Assembly: GCA_038400315.1 (NCBI GenBank)
Contig: CP151667.1
Span: 1,499,174 to 1,563,173 of the forward strand
Reading direction: 5' to 3'
DNA: 64,000 nt
From: Isosphaeraceae bacterium EP7
GTDB lineage: Bacteria; Planctomycetota; Planctomycetia; Isosphaerales; Isosphaeraceae
The position numbers and the translations under genes were made by a program. This document shows, one piece after another, positions 54,073 to 62,125 of this stretch. How positions within the stretch are numbered: position 1 is the first letter of the stretch; each line of letters begins with the position of its first letter. The notes under the pieces were generated by a model, which saw only the letters and a list, made by a program, of their open reading frames with translations, made no database searches and had not been told where the DNA came from.

Positions 54073-54549
54073 ATGAGCATGACACGCATCCTGGGCCTCG
54101 ACTTCGGCACCCGACGGGTGGGCGTCGCCGTCAGCGACCCTCGTCATTTGTTGGCCACTCCGGTCGAGGTCTATCATCGACGCGACCTGACCCAGGATGC
54201 CCGCCACTTCCGCCAGATCGTGGCCGACAATGACGTCGATCGTATCGTCGTCGGCCTGCCGCTGCACACCGGCGGAGGCGAAGGAGACCTGGCTAAGGCC
54301 GCCCGTGCCTGGGGCACCTGGATCGCCGGGATCACCGGCCTGCCTGTCTCCTATTACGATGAGCGATATACCTCGGTCGAGGCCGAGGAGACGCTGAGGG
54401 CGGCCGGATTGAAGGCGAAGAAGCGTCAAGAGTTGCGCGACATGCTGGCGGCCCGGATCTTGCTCCAGAATTACCTCGACGCCGGCTGCCCCTTGGACGA
54501 GGCGACCGCCACCTCGTTGATGGATCAGCCCATTCCCGATGAAGGCTGA
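54073..54549 (+). CDS. ruvX: putative Holliday junction resolvase / pre-16S rRNA nuclease RuvX (YqgF)
   Basis: A 158-residue RNase H-fold protein. ILGLDFGTRRVGVAVSDP carries the first catalytic Asp, DRIVVGLPLHTGGGEGDLA the middle strand, and YYDERYTSVEAEETL the Glu-containing strand; the C-terminal DMLAARILLQNYLD helix with the last Asp is present. In E. coli the protein processes the 5' end of 16S rRNA. ATG 54073 has GGAGGAGG seven bases upstream. It lies 31 bases behind manC and three before the epimerase gene, so the run is probably one operon. Confidence 0.93.
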   Translation: MSMTRILGLDFGTRRVGVAVSDPRHLLATPVEVYHRRDLTQDARHFRQIVADNDVDRIVVGLPLHTGGGEGDLAKAARAWGTWIAGITGLPVSYYDERYTSVEAEETLRAAGLKAKKRQELRDMLAARILLQNYLDAGCPLDEATATSLMDQPIPDEG

Positions 54550-54552
54550 CGA

Positions 54553-55419
54553 ATGGCCCGCTCCACGCTCATCGTCGGTTGCGGCTATCTGGGAATCCGA
54601 GTTGGCCGTCGCCTCGCCGAGCTTGGCGAGGTCGCCTACGGCACGACCCGGACGCCCGGCCGTTTCGATGAGCTTCAGGCACTCGGGATCAAGCCGGTCC
54701 TGGCCGATGTCCTGGACGAGTCGAGCCTGAAGGGCCTTCCGGCCGTCGATCGAGTGCTGCACTGCGTCGGTTTCGACCGGACCGGCGGTGTGCCGATCGC
54801 GGATGTCTATGTCGACGGATTGGCCCGAGTGCTCGAGCACCTGCCCGACTCGGTGAAGACGTTCGTCTACGCCAGCTCGACGGGCGTCTATGGTCGGGAT
54901 GACGGCGGTTGGGTAGACGAGGCCTATCCGCCTGAACCCCGCGGCGACAGCGGGCGGGCCTGCCTGGCGGCGGAAGGCCTGGTTCGCGGGCGGGCAAACC
55001 TCGCGTCGGTCATCCTCCGTTACTCGGGGCTGTATGGGCCCGGCCGAGTGGTCCGGCGGGCGAGCATCGAGAAGGGAGAGCCGATCCCCGGCGACCCCGA
55101 GAAGTGGCTGAACATGATCCACATCGAGGACGCGGCAAGCGCGGCGATCGCGGCCCTGGATCGGCCGGAAGCCGGAAACCTGTACGTCGCCACCGACGAC
55201 CGACCGGTCCCGAGGCGCGAGTATTATGAGCTGGTCGCCCAGGCCCTCGGGGTCGCGCCCCCTCCGTTCGCCCCGCCCAAGCCGGGAAGCGCGGCGGCAG
55301 GGCGTGACGATACCAACAAGCGTGCGTCATGCCGGAAGATCAAGGAGACGCTCGGACTATCCTGGACTTATCCGGACATCTCGACCGGTGTTCCCGCGGC
55401 GTTGCGAGCGACGGACTGA
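54553..55419 (+). CDS. NAD-dependent epimerase-like SDR (YeeZ-like)
   Basis: A 288-residue atypical extended SDR. The dinucleotide motif is VGCGYLGIRVGRRLAELG rather than GxxGxxG of the usual form, as in the YeeZ-like group. KTFVYASSTGVYGRDDGGWVDE, VILRYSGLYGPGRV, MIHIEDAASAAIAAL and NLYVATDDRPVPRREYYELVA follow. The YxxxK catalytic pair is not clearly present (the usual segment reads SGRACLAAEGLV), so it may bind a nucleotide without standard dehydrogenase activity. Start ATG 54553 is three bases after the ruvX stop. Function unknown. Confidence 0.85.
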   Translation: MARSTLIVGCGYLGIRVGRRLAELGEVAYGTTRTPGRFDELQALGIKPVLADVLDESSLKGLPAVDRVLHCVGFDRTGGVPIADVYVDGLARVLEHLPDSVKTFVYASSTGVYGRDDGGWVDEAYPPEPRGDSGRACLAAEGLVRGRANLASVILRYSGLYGPGRVVRRASIEKGEPIPGDPEKWLNMIHIEDAASAAIAALDRPEAGNLYVATDDRPVPRREYYELVAQALGVAPPPFAPPKPGSAAAGRDDTNKRASCRKIKETLGLSWTYPDISTGVPAALRATD

Positions 55420-55471
55420 GCCGTGCGGACCCGGGTGAGGCCGTGCCCAGAGATCCAGGAGGCGGACGCCG

Positions 55472-55999
55472 ATGCTGGACTTCTCGACCCTCGCCCGTCG
55501 TCCGCTGCTGTCGAGGCTGCTCGCCCTGACGAGCATGACGCTGGCGTTCCTCTGGGTGATGGCGTTCCTGGTCGTGTTGTTCAACCTCTTGCAGATGCCC
55601 ACGGCATTCACACCGACCGGGGTATGGATCTCCGGTTGGCTACGACTGCTTGCCGGCGCGGATCCTCAGCTCTTCCTCGTGTTGCGAGGGCCGCTGGCGA
55701 TCCTCCTGTTCCTGGCGGGGACGGCGACCGCCTGGGGCGATCCTCGAGGCCGGTTGATGCATCAAGCATGGGCCTGGTTCAACCTCGGAGTCTTCGCCTT
55801 CGGCCTGATGTTCGCCATTCGGTGGCTCCCGGCCGACTGGTTGAGCGCCGTCTACTCCTTGACCGTCATCCTCGTCCTGGAACATCCGGCCCTGGTCGCC
55901 GATTTCGAGCAGCTCTCGTTGGCCAAGGCCGAGCGTTCCCGAAGGATGACCGAACATTTAGAGCCCGACGACGAATTCTCTTGGGAGGACCCACTCTGA
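55472..55999 (+). CDS. hypothetical four-helix membrane protein
   Basis: A 175-residue protein with four hydrophobic segments at about 17-41, 65-86, 98-115 and 121-138, and a charged C-terminal tail of about 35 residues ending DDEFSWEDPL. I know no family. It shares with the next gene product the phrase H-xx-WAW in the third segment and a TI/TV-rich helix followed by xPxxxxxF and an RS/RA-rich end, which suggests the two are diverged tandem copies. It is 52 bases behind the SDR gene. No catalytic motif is seen. Confidence 0.7.
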   Translation: MLDFSTLARRPLLSRLLALTSMTLAFLWVMAFLVVLFNLLQMPTAFTPTGVWISGWLRLLAGADPQLFLVLRGPLAILLFLAGTATAWGDPRGRLMHQAWAWFNLGVFAFGLMFAIRWLPADWLSAVYSLTVILVLEHPALVADFEQLSLAKAERSRRMTEHLEPDDEFSWEDPL

Positions 56000-56026
56000 T
56001 TGGGGCCGTCTCGGGAGGGTTTTTCG

Positions 56027-56515
56027 ATGAACGATCGTCAATGGATTCAAAAGCCGGGCTCGGTCACCGCGATCGGCCTGATTAGCCTCGTCTGGTCGTT
56101 GGTTTCGCTGGTCGGCTTCGGCGCCCTGGCCCTGGCCGCCATCGGCCTGGGCACGCTCAGCTGGCTGGGCGGGCCGGTGTTCGGGGCGGTCGGACTGGCC
56201 CTCGGCATAGTCCTGATCATCCTGGCCGGCCTCAAGTCGATGCTCAGCTTGGTCCTGTTCTTTGCCGCCTGGAGGACGCTGGAGGGGAGGCCTTCGGGGC
56301 GGTCACTTCACCGTGTCTGGGCCTGGACCATCCTGGTGGTCGATGCCCTCGACCTGATCTTCACAGGCGGGATGGACCCGACTGCGTGGTGGGGCCTGGG
56401 GTACGCCTTCACGATTCTATTCATCACCGATCAGCCCGAGGCTCGGGCCTTCTTCGACCGCGAACAACGGGCCTGGTCAATGCCTCGCAAGGTTCGGTTC
56501 GATACGGACTTCTGA
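56027..56515 (+). CDS. hypothetical membrane protein, related to the preceding one
   Basis: A 162-residue protein with four membrane helices (about 13-44, 46-73, 90-108 and 112-127), the first two very Gly/Ala/Leu-rich. The C-terminal part LHRVWAWTILVVDALDLIF and AFTILFITDQPEARAFFDRE parallels HQAWAWFNLGVFAFGLMF and SLTVILVLEHPALVADFEQL of the upstream gene product. ATG 56027 has GGGAGGG eight bases upstream. The gap to the previous stop is 27 bases, so they are co-transcribed. A 10-bp hairpin follows. Function unknown. Confidence 0.72.
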   Translation: MNDRQWIQKPGSVTAIGLISLVWSLVSLVGFGALALAAIGLGTLSWLGGPVFGAVGLALGIVLIILAGLKSMLSLVLFFAAWRTLEGRPSGRSLHRVWAWTILVVDALDLIFTGGMDPTAWWGLGYAFTILFITDQPEARAFFDREQRAWSMPRKVRFDTDF

Positions 56516-56578
56516 ACGGCCCTAGAGTTGCTAACTTGAAGGGCCGAGCGCACGCGCATGCCGCGTGCTGACCCCAAG

Positions 56579-56602
56579 GCGTGCCCGGACGGCCGGGCAC
56601 GC
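56579..56602 (+). terminator. hairpin between membrane-protein gene and DUF4126-like gene
   Basis: GCGTGCCCGG at 56579-56588 pairs perfectly with CCGGGCACGC at 56593-56602 around an ACGG loop. It lies 64 bases after one stop and 24 before the next start. There is no T run, so it may be a weak terminator or a leader structure of the next gene. Confidence 0.5.
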
Positions 56603-56626
56603 CCCCCAAGTCGAGGAGTCCGTCCG

Positions 56627-57190
56627 ATGTCCCAGACGACGTTCGAGCGTGCGATCAAGCTGGCGGCGGTCAGCGGCCTGAAGGCCGCTCTCGGCCCGGC
56701 GTTGCTAGCCGCCTCTCGCAACCGGCCCGAGGCCAAGATGCTGGCCATCGCCGCGATGGGGGAGATGGTCGTCGATAAGCTGCCCTACGTCCCCAGCCGG
56801 TCGAGCTGGCCGCTGCTGATCCCACGCGCCGCGTCGGGTGCCTACGTCGCCAATGAGCTCGGCAAGGAAGATCCGTCGTCGGATCCCTGGATCGCCGCGG
56901 TCGGCGCCGCGGTCGCGGTGGGCGTCGGCACGTTCGCCCCGATCATCCGGGGCACGTTGACCCACGTCCTGGGCGTGCCCAATGCCCTGGTCGGCGTGGC
57001 CGAGGACTATCTCGCCCTGAAGCTGGGTGCCGAGGCTGTCGGCATGGATATGGAGCGGATCGGCGCGATCGCCAAGGAAGCGGTCGGCGATCTCGGCCTC
57101 CCCGTGGATAAGCTGTACGACGAGGTGGCCGAGCAGGTCCGTCCGATCCTGAAGTCGGTCGGTCAGTCGGTGGGCGCCGGCTCGATGTAA
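56627..57190 (+). CDS. DUF4126-like membrane protein
   Basis: A 187-residue protein. The N-terminal part (IKLAAVSGLKAALGPALLAA, then GEMVVDKLPYVPSRSSWPLLIPRAASGAYVA) has the DUF4126 feel: a SGLK/R-xx-L helix and a (D)K-x-P segment followed by an R-xx-SGA motif. Gly/Ala helices (WIAAVGAAVAVGVGTFAPIIRG) and an amphipathic helical C-terminus follow. Function unknown. GAGGAG lies nine bases before ATG 56627. Its last 28 bases overlap the convergent clpS gene, tail to tail. Confidence 0.65.
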   Translation: MSQTTFERAIKLAAVSGLKAALGPALLAASRNRPEAKMLAIAAMGEMVVDKLPYVPSRSSWPLLIPRAASGAYVANELGKEDPSSDPWIAAVGAAVAVGVGTFAPIIRGTLTHVLGVPNALVGVAEDYLALKLGAEAVGMDMERIGAIAKEAVGDLGLPVDKLYDEVAEQVRPILKSVGQSVGAGSM

Positions 57191-57570
57191 CAGCCGAGCG
57201 GGCCCTTGGAAACGCTCATGCGCGGGTCGGCCCCGCAGGCAAGGACTTGCTCGCGCTTGAGTTCCGCCTTTTCTTTGTGCGTCGTATAGACGATCGCCCG
57301 CCCGGTGTTGTGGATCCGCCAGGTCAGGGTCTCGGCGGTCGCCAGCGGGTGGGCGAACAGCTTCGTCAGCAGGTCGATGACATATTCGAACGTGTGTTCC
57401 TCGTCGTTGAGGATGATCACGTTGTACGGTGGCTGGCGACGTGTCCTGGTTTCCTGGTCGGTCGCCGCCTTGGGCCGGGTCAGGGTGCGGACGACCGTCT
57501 GGGTCTCGCCGCCCGCTTCTTCGGTTTCGTAAGCGTCGCTCATGGCCGAAGCCTCGGAGGAATTGGACAC
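57163..57570 (-). CDS. clpS: ATP-dependent Clp protease adaptor ClpS
   Basis: A 135-residue protein. After a 45-residue acidic/Thr-rich extension comes the ClpS core: PPYNVIILNDEEHTFEYVIDLLTKLF, HPLATAETLTWRIHNTGRAIVYTTHKEKAELKREQVL and SVSKGPLGCYIEPA. The NDEEHTFEYV segment forms the N-degron pocket. ClpS delivers N-end-rule substrates to ClpAP. A typical ClpS has about 105 residues, so the N-terminal extension is long. GTG 57570 has AAGGAGG at ideal spacing; an ATG at 57543 would remove nine residues. Its 3' end overlaps the DUF4126-like gene by 28 bases. No clpA is in the window. Confidence 0.93.
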   Translation of the reverse strand: MSNSSEASAMSDAYETEEAGGETQTVVRTLTRPKAATDQETRTRRQPPYNVIILNDEEHTFEYVIDLLTKLFAHPLATAETLTWRIHNTGRAIVYTTHKEKAELKREQVLACGADPRMSVSKGPLGCYIEPAPTD

Positions 57571-57659
57571 GGGGGCCGCCCTCCTTTAGAATAGTCGGAC
57601 GAATGAACGTGCGGTAGGTAAAATTTGAAGGGGACGGTCCGAGCCGGCCCGAGGTATCG

Positions 57660-57977
57660 ATGCCCGAGATGACTAGCGGTACCGCCTTGCGGCATTTGCA
57701 GGCCGCCCAGGCGGGGATGAAGAAGGTCCGGCAAGCGATGCGACTGGCCAAGGGAGACCCCGACTCGCTCGTCCGGATTTCCCGGGCGGGTTGGCAATCT
57801 CTGGCCGCGACCCACAAGCAACTCTCCGAGATCCCTTACGAAGCGGCCAGCGAGCCGGTGATGACCAAGCAACTGGCCGTCCAGCGCTATGCCACGTCGC
57901 TCCTGGTCCGGCTCCGGCGGATCGCCCGCAACGAGGTGGGGACGGTCGACGACGATTCCGACGACCTGGACGATTGA
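57660..57977 (+). CDS. hypothetical helical protein with acidic tail
   Basis: A 105-residue, mostly alpha-helical protein of unknown family: SGTALRHLQAAQAGMKKVRQ, LVRISRAGWQSLAATHKQL, SEPVMTKQLAVQRYATSLLVRLRRIAR and a short Asp-rich tail DDDSDDLDD. No membrane segment or catalytic motif. GAGGT lies five bases before ATG 57660. It stands between clpS (divergent, sharing the upstream region) and the methyltransferase gene, 69 bases ahead of the latter on the same strand. Codon use fits a real gene. Confidence 0.62.
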   Translation: MPEMTSGTALRHLQAAQAGMKKVRQAMRLAKGDPDSLVRISRAGWQSLAATHKQLSEIPYEAASEPVMTKQLAVQRYATSLLVRLRRIARNEVGTVDDDSDDLDD

Positions 57978-58046
57978 CCCCGAGCCGACCTCCCCTGATC
58001 CCAACCGCCGCCTCGACCCCGGACCTTGCCCGTGTGCCCTGCGCCC

Positions 58047-59372
58047 ATGAGTCGCCCGCCGCGCGTCCCGAATGACGCGCCCGATGTCGCCCCATTGCCC
58101 GACCGCGGGCTCGAGCAGGAAATCACCCCGATCAGCGTGGCCATCCGGGCGAACGGCTTCCACCCGTTCGTCTACAAGAAGATGGTCCTGGGACCGACCG
58201 GGTCTGCTCGTCCGCGCGACGGGGACATCGTCCGGGTTGTCGACCGCGACGAGCATCCGATCGGCTATGCCCTCTGGAACGCCCGATCGCAGATCGCTCT
58301 GAGGATTCTCTCCCGTGCGGAAACCCCGCCCGCGACCGACTTCTGGGTCGATCGCGTCGACCGCGCCATCGACCTTCGCAAGAACATGCTGGGGCTCGAC
58401 GCCCAGACGAACGCCTATCGGGTGATCCACGCCGAGGCCGACGGCCTCTCCGGCCTGATCGTCGACCGTTACGACGACGTGCTCTCCGCCGAGATTTACA
58501 GCCTGGGGATGTACCAGCGTAGTGGCGCGATCCTGCGTCTGATCGCCGACCGGCTGGGGACGAAGCACGCCCGGGTCCAGGTCGACGAGCGCATTGCCCT
58601 GGCCGAAGACTTCCCGGGCCGCCCCGCCGCCACCCCGAGGGTGCCACCGAAAGTCACGATCAAGGAGAACGGCCTGCGCTATCGGGTGCTGTTCGAGCAC
58701 TCGCACAAGACCGGCTTCTTCTGCGATCAGCGGGACAACCGCCGCGACCTTGCGAAGTTTACGGTCGACCGATCGGTGCTCGACCTCTGCTGCTACACCG
58801 GCGGATTCGGCATCAGCGCCCTTGCCGCGGGCAAGGCGAAGGATGTGACGTGCGTCGACCTCGACGAGCGTGCGATCGCGATGGCTCGCGACAACGCCAA
58901 CGCCAACAACGTCAAGCCCACGCTGGTGCATGCCGACGCCTTCGGCTACATGCGTCAGATGGGCATGAACCAGAAGCAGTACGGCGTGGTGGTTCTCGAT
59001 CCGCCCAAGCTGATCCCGGGCCGGCTGGACATTTCCAGCGGCAAGCGGAAATACTTCGACCTGAACGTGCTGGCGATGGGGTTGGTCGAGCAGGGCGGCT
59101 TGCTTCTGACCTGCTCATGCTCGGGCCTGCTCTCGCCGGAGGAATTCCTCTACCTGCTCCGCGCCGCGGCGCGCAAGGCGGGCCGAGGGGTGCAAGTCCT
59201 GGCGATGACAGGCGCGGCGCCCGATCATCCGGTCGGCCTCGATGCGCTCGAAGGGGCCTATCTCAAGGCGGCCTGGCTGCGGATGGGCGACAAGTTCGCC
59301 CCGCCCGGAATGGCCTTCAGCCCCGAGAGTGACCGCGACGGCAATGCCGAGGGCGACGGCGACGCGGAATGA
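58047..59372 (+). CDS. class I rRNA large subunit methyltransferase (RlmI-like)
   Basis: A 441-residue protein with an N-terminal PUA-like domain (FHPFVYKKMVLGP, RDGDIVRVVDRDEHPIGYALW), an EEHEE-type middle part (GLSGLIVDRYDDVLSAEIY) and the SAM domain: HSHKTGFFCDQRDNR, VLDLCCYTGGFGISALAAG, VTCVDLDERAIAMARDNANANN and VVVLDPPKLIPG. RlmI methylates C1962 of 23S rRNA at position 5. The catalytic Cys is probably in the LLLTCSCSGLLSPEEF motif. ATG 58047 is the likely start; an in-frame TTG at 58026 is possible. The acidic C-terminal tail (DGNAEGDGDAE) is extra. Confidence 0.88.
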   Translation: MSRPPRVPNDAPDVAPLPDRGLEQEITPISVAIRANGFHPFVYKKMVLGPTGSARPRDGDIVRVVDRDEHPIGYALWNARSQIALRILSRAETPPATDFWVDRVDRAIDLRKNMLGLDAQTNAYRVIHAEADGLSGLIVDRYDDVLSAEIYSLGMYQRSGAILRLIADRLGTKHARVQVDERIALAEDFPGRPAATPRVPPKVTIKENGLRYRVLFEHSHKTGFFCDQRDNRRDLAKFTVDRSVLDLCCYTGGFGISALAAGKAKDVTCVDLDERAIAMARDNANANNVKPTLVHADAFGYMRQMGMNQKQYGVVVLDPPKLIPGRLDISSGKRKYFDLNVLAMGLVEQGGLLLTCSCSGLLSPEEFLYLLRAAARKAGRGVQVLAMTGAAPDHPVGLDALEGAYLKAAWLRMGDKFAPPGMAFSPESDRDGNAEGDGDAE

Positions 59373-59433
59373 TCACATCGCGGAAACGGTCGACGAGAGC
59401 TCATCCGGCCTGGACAAGGCAGGGGGGGTGGCA

Positions 59434-60123
59434 ATGCCTAGTCTGACGGTCGAAAATTACGTGAAGATGATCTTTCAGATCTCCTCACGAGAGTCTGGCC
59501 GGCCGACCGTTGGCACGGGCGAGCTTGCCAATGCGCTCGACGTCTCGCCGGGCACCGTCACAGGGATGCTCAAGACGCTCTCGGAGTCCGACCTCGCCAC
59601 CTATACGCCGTACGAAGGCGCGCAGCTCACGAGCAGCGGCCGCCGGCTGGCTCTGGCGGTGATTCGCCGTCATCGCCTGGTCGAGCTCTTCCTGGCGCGG
59701 ACCCTGCAAATGTCCTGGGACGAGCTGCACGACGAGGCCGAGAACCTGGAGCACGCCGTCTCCGATCGCCTGGTCGACCGGATGGACGCCTTCCTCGGCT
59801 ACCCGGCCGTCGACCCCCACGGCGACCCGATCCCTCAGGCCGATGGGACCCTCAACGAGCCGACCTGCGAGGCCCTGGTCCAGCTGGCACGCGGCAGCCG
59901 GTTCCGGGTGGTCCGGGTCGTCGATCAGCACCCGGCCTTCCTGCGATACCTGACCGAGTGCGGCGTCGAGATCGGCGTCGAGGGGACGTTGCTCGAAAAT
60001 CGGCCCGAGGCGGGGGCGGTCGTGATCGTCCTGAGGGATCAGCCGATCGCGATGGGCGTCGACATCGCCGGCAAAGTCCTTGTCTCCCCAATCGACGGCA
60101 CAGGCCCCACCGCCGCCGGCTGA
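59434..60123 (+). CDS. DtxR/MntR family metal-dependent transcription regulator
   Basis: A 229-residue regulator. Residues 1-65 are the winged helix: LTVENYVKMIFQIS, TGELANALDVSPGTVTGMLKTL and TYTPYEGAQLTSSG. The dimerisation/metal domain reads VIRRHRLVELFLARTLQMSWDELHDEAENLEHAVSDRLVDRMDAFLG and DPHGDPIPQ, with Glu and His ligand residues in EAENLEH; where MntR has Asp8 and Glu11 this protein has Asn and Lys. A FeoA/SH3-like domain fills the C-terminus. It would repress manganese or iron uptake genes; none are near. A GGGGG stretch precedes ATG 59434; GTG 59428 is an alternative. Confidence 0.9.
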   Translation: MPSLTVENYVKMIFQISSRESGRPTVGTGELANALDVSPGTVTGMLKTLSESDLATYTPYEGAQLTSSGRRLALAVIRRHRLVELFLARTLQMSWDELHDEAENLEHAVSDRLVDRMDAFLGYPAVDPHGDPIPQADGTLNEPTCEALVQLARGSRFRVVRVVDQHPAFLRYLTECGVEIGVEGTLLENRPEAGAVVIVLRDQPIAMGVDIAGKVLVSPIDGTGPTAAG

Positions 60124-60237
60124 TCGCGGCGAATTCGCTCCGAGGGCGCGTCCGGGGCACCGATGAAATCGGAGTCGAGAGGTCGTCGCCCGAGACGGGT
60201 GAGCCTCGGTGGATCCGGTCGTCGGGAGGAAGCCATC

Positions 60238-60954
60238 ATGGATGGTGCGGTTGGGAATTCCGGCGGGCCGAGCCGGCTGTCGAAGCGTCGCAAGCCTGGC
60301 ATTGAACCTTGCGAGGGGCGCCTGCTCCTCTCCACGGTCACCGGTATCAAGCAGGCCCAGGTTCAGGCCCCCACGCAGACGAGGGCCCAGGCCGCCGCGG
60401 GCTTCCCCCAGAGCGGGGGTATTCTGGGCACGGCTCTCTCCACCGGGGTTGACCCCGCCGTCATCGCCGGCGGCGTGGGCGTGCCCACCCGGCACGAGGC
60501 GAGCCGGAACGCGTTCGTCGCCAAGTTCGCGGGCAACTACGACAGTGTCGGCGGGCGGACGAGCGAACTCGCCGCCACCACCAGGCTGGCCGCCAATGGC
60601 GCTTGGACCAATATCCTCAAGGGGTCAACCCTGGCGATCCTGTCGACACCCAAGCCCTCCGCGACGAACCCCGGCTTCGCCCAGGGGATCGTCGAGTTGA
60701 ATCCTCGATCGATCAGCGTCACGGGCCAGCTCATCCTGCGAGTCGAGGGCACCGTCGGAGATACCAACCTGCCCACGCCCACGAAGCTGACCTGGGTTGT
60801 CGACCCCACCAGCAGCGGCGCCTACAACAACGCGACCGGGCAGGGGACCGTCGAGCTGCGGTATTTCCCCAAGGGACCCCGTAACGGCGGGACCACGGGA
60901 TCCTTCCGCATGATCATCACCGGCACGCTCATCCGCTCCGGGCTCCCCTTCTGA
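60238..60954 (+). CDS. secreted protein of unknown function with LExR-LLS-type N-terminus
   Basis: A 238-residue protein. The N-terminus is basic and carries RRKPGIEPCEGRLLLSTV at residues 17-34, a pattern seen at the start of many large secreted planctomycete proteins, here in a short one. The middle is Gln/Ala/Gly-rich with no motif; the last 130 residues form a beta-rich domain (AKFAGNYDSVGGRTSEL, GIVELNPRSISVTGQLILRVEG, TVELRYFPKGPRNGGTTGSFRMIITGTL). No enzyme signature is seen. GGGAGGAAG lies eight bases before ATG 60238. It stands alone behind the DtxR-type gene. Confidence 0.7.
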   Translation: MDGAVGNSGGPSRLSKRRKPGIEPCEGRLLLSTVTGIKQAQVQAPTQTRAQAAAGFPQSGGILGTALSTGVDPAVIAGGVGVPTRHEASRNAFVAKFAGNYDSVGGRTSELAATTRLAANGAWTNILKGSTLAILSTPKPSATNPGFAQGIVELNPRSISVTGQLILRVEGTVGDTNLPTPTKLTWVVDPTSSGAYNNATGQGTVELRYFPKGPRNGGTTGSFRMIITGTLIRSGLPF

Positions 60955-60982
60955 GGGATGTTTCGCGGAATCGCGATGGCGA

Positions 60983-62125
60983 TCAGGAGCGGATCGCCTC
61001 CTCGACACTGGCCGATGGCTCGCGGCCGACCCGGAACGGCTCCAGGTCGATCGCGGGCTCCAGGCCCAGCACCAGGTCGGCGAGGATCTCCGCGGTGGCC
61101 GGGGATTGTTGCAACCCGGCCCGCTTGTGCCCGGTGGCGACGTACAGGTTCGAGAGCCCCGGGACCGGCCCGAGATAGGGCCTGGTGTCGACACTTCCCG
61201 GTCTCAGCCCTGCCCACGACGTCTCGACCTCGGCGTGGGCCAGCGCGGGGCAGAGGATCAGAGCCTGCTCGATGAGCGACCTGACCTCGGGCTCGGTCGA
61301 TTCGATGTCGAAGCCCGCGTCTTCCTCGGTGGCACCCATCAGCGTCCGGCCGTCGTCGCGGGGGATGAGGTAGTGCTTGCCGTGCTCGACGATCCGACGT
61401 AGCGCCGGTGTTTCACCGCGGAACATGACGATCTGCCCCTTCAGGGGCGGCGTCGGTACCTGGGCCCCGACCCCCGCGAGCAGGGCCTCGGACCAGGCGC
61501 CAGCGGAGACGATCGCCGCGCCGCACGGGATCGTGGCTTCGCTCGTTTCGACGCCCGTCACTCGACCTCCGACGCGACGGAATCCGGTGACGGCCCGACC
61601 TTCAAGCAGCGTCACGCCCCTCGCGCGGCAGGCCTCGACGAGCGCCCGGACGTGCCTCGGGTTACGGATCTGGGCGCGATCGGGCAGGAAGTACGCGAGG
61701 CGGATCGACGGGCCGAGGCCGGGTTCGACCCGGTGAAACTCGGACGGAACGAGCCGCTCGTAGGCGATCCCCTCGACCCTCCATCGGCCTGCCGTGGTCT
61801 TCAGGTCGAGCTCATCGCGGTCGGTGATCGCGACGTCCACGCCGCCCGTCCGGCGATATCCGTTGTCGATGCCCGTCTCGGCCCGCAGCCATTCCGTCCA
61901 GGCCGGGAACAGGGCCGCGGATCGCGCCCGCAGCGCCGCGATTGGGTTGATTCTGGGATTGGTCTGCTCCGGGGCGATCATTCCGGCGCCGGCCCACGAT
62001 GCCGCGCGGCCCATCGCCTGCGATTCGACGACCGTCGAGCGGTGTCCGCGACGTGCCAGCTCGTAGGCGATCGACAGCCCGATCACCCCGCCGCCTACGA
62101 TCACGACCTCAGTGGATTCGTCCAT
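60983..62125 (-). CDS. thiO: glycine oxidase ThiO-like FAD-dependent oxidoreductase
   Basis: A 380-residue DAO-family flavoenzyme. It starts with the FAD Rossmann motif VVIVGGGVIGLSIAYELARRG, then AASWAGAGMIAPEQ, RNPRHVRALVEACRARG, AAIVSAGAWSEALL, PPLKGQIVMF, HYLIPRDDGRTLMGATEEDAGFD and the C-terminal GLRPGSVDTRPYLGPVPGLSNLYVATGHKRAGLQQSPATAEILADL. This is typical of ThiO, which oxidises glycine to dehydroglycine for thiazole synthesis. No other thi genes are in view. Its ATG overlaps the stop of the beta-propeller gene (TAATG), so it is translated by coupling. Confidence 0.9.
   Translation of the reverse strand: MDESTEVVIVGGGVIGLSIAYELARRGHRSTVVESQAMGRAASWAGAGMIAPEQTNPRINPIAALRARSAALFPAWTEWLRAETGIDNGYRRTGGVDVAITDRDELDLKTTAGRWRVEGIAYERLVPSEFHRVEPGLGPSIRLAYFLPDRAQIRNPRHVRALVEACRARGVTLLEGRAVTGFRRVGGRVTGVETSEATIPCGAAIVSAGAWSEALLAGVGAQVPTPPLKGQIVMFRGETPALRRIVEHGKHYLIPRDDGRTLMGATEEDAGFDIESTEPEVRSLIEQALILCPALAHAEVETSWAGLRPGSVDTRPYLGPVPGLSNLYVATGHKRAGLQQSPATAEILADLVLGLEPAIDLEPFRVGREPSASVEEAIRS

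Noticed and set aside
60978-60998. GGCGATC/GATCGCC stem between the secreted protein gene and thiO
   Set aside because: Only 7 bp, overlaps the thiO stop and lacks a T run; too weak to call a terminator.
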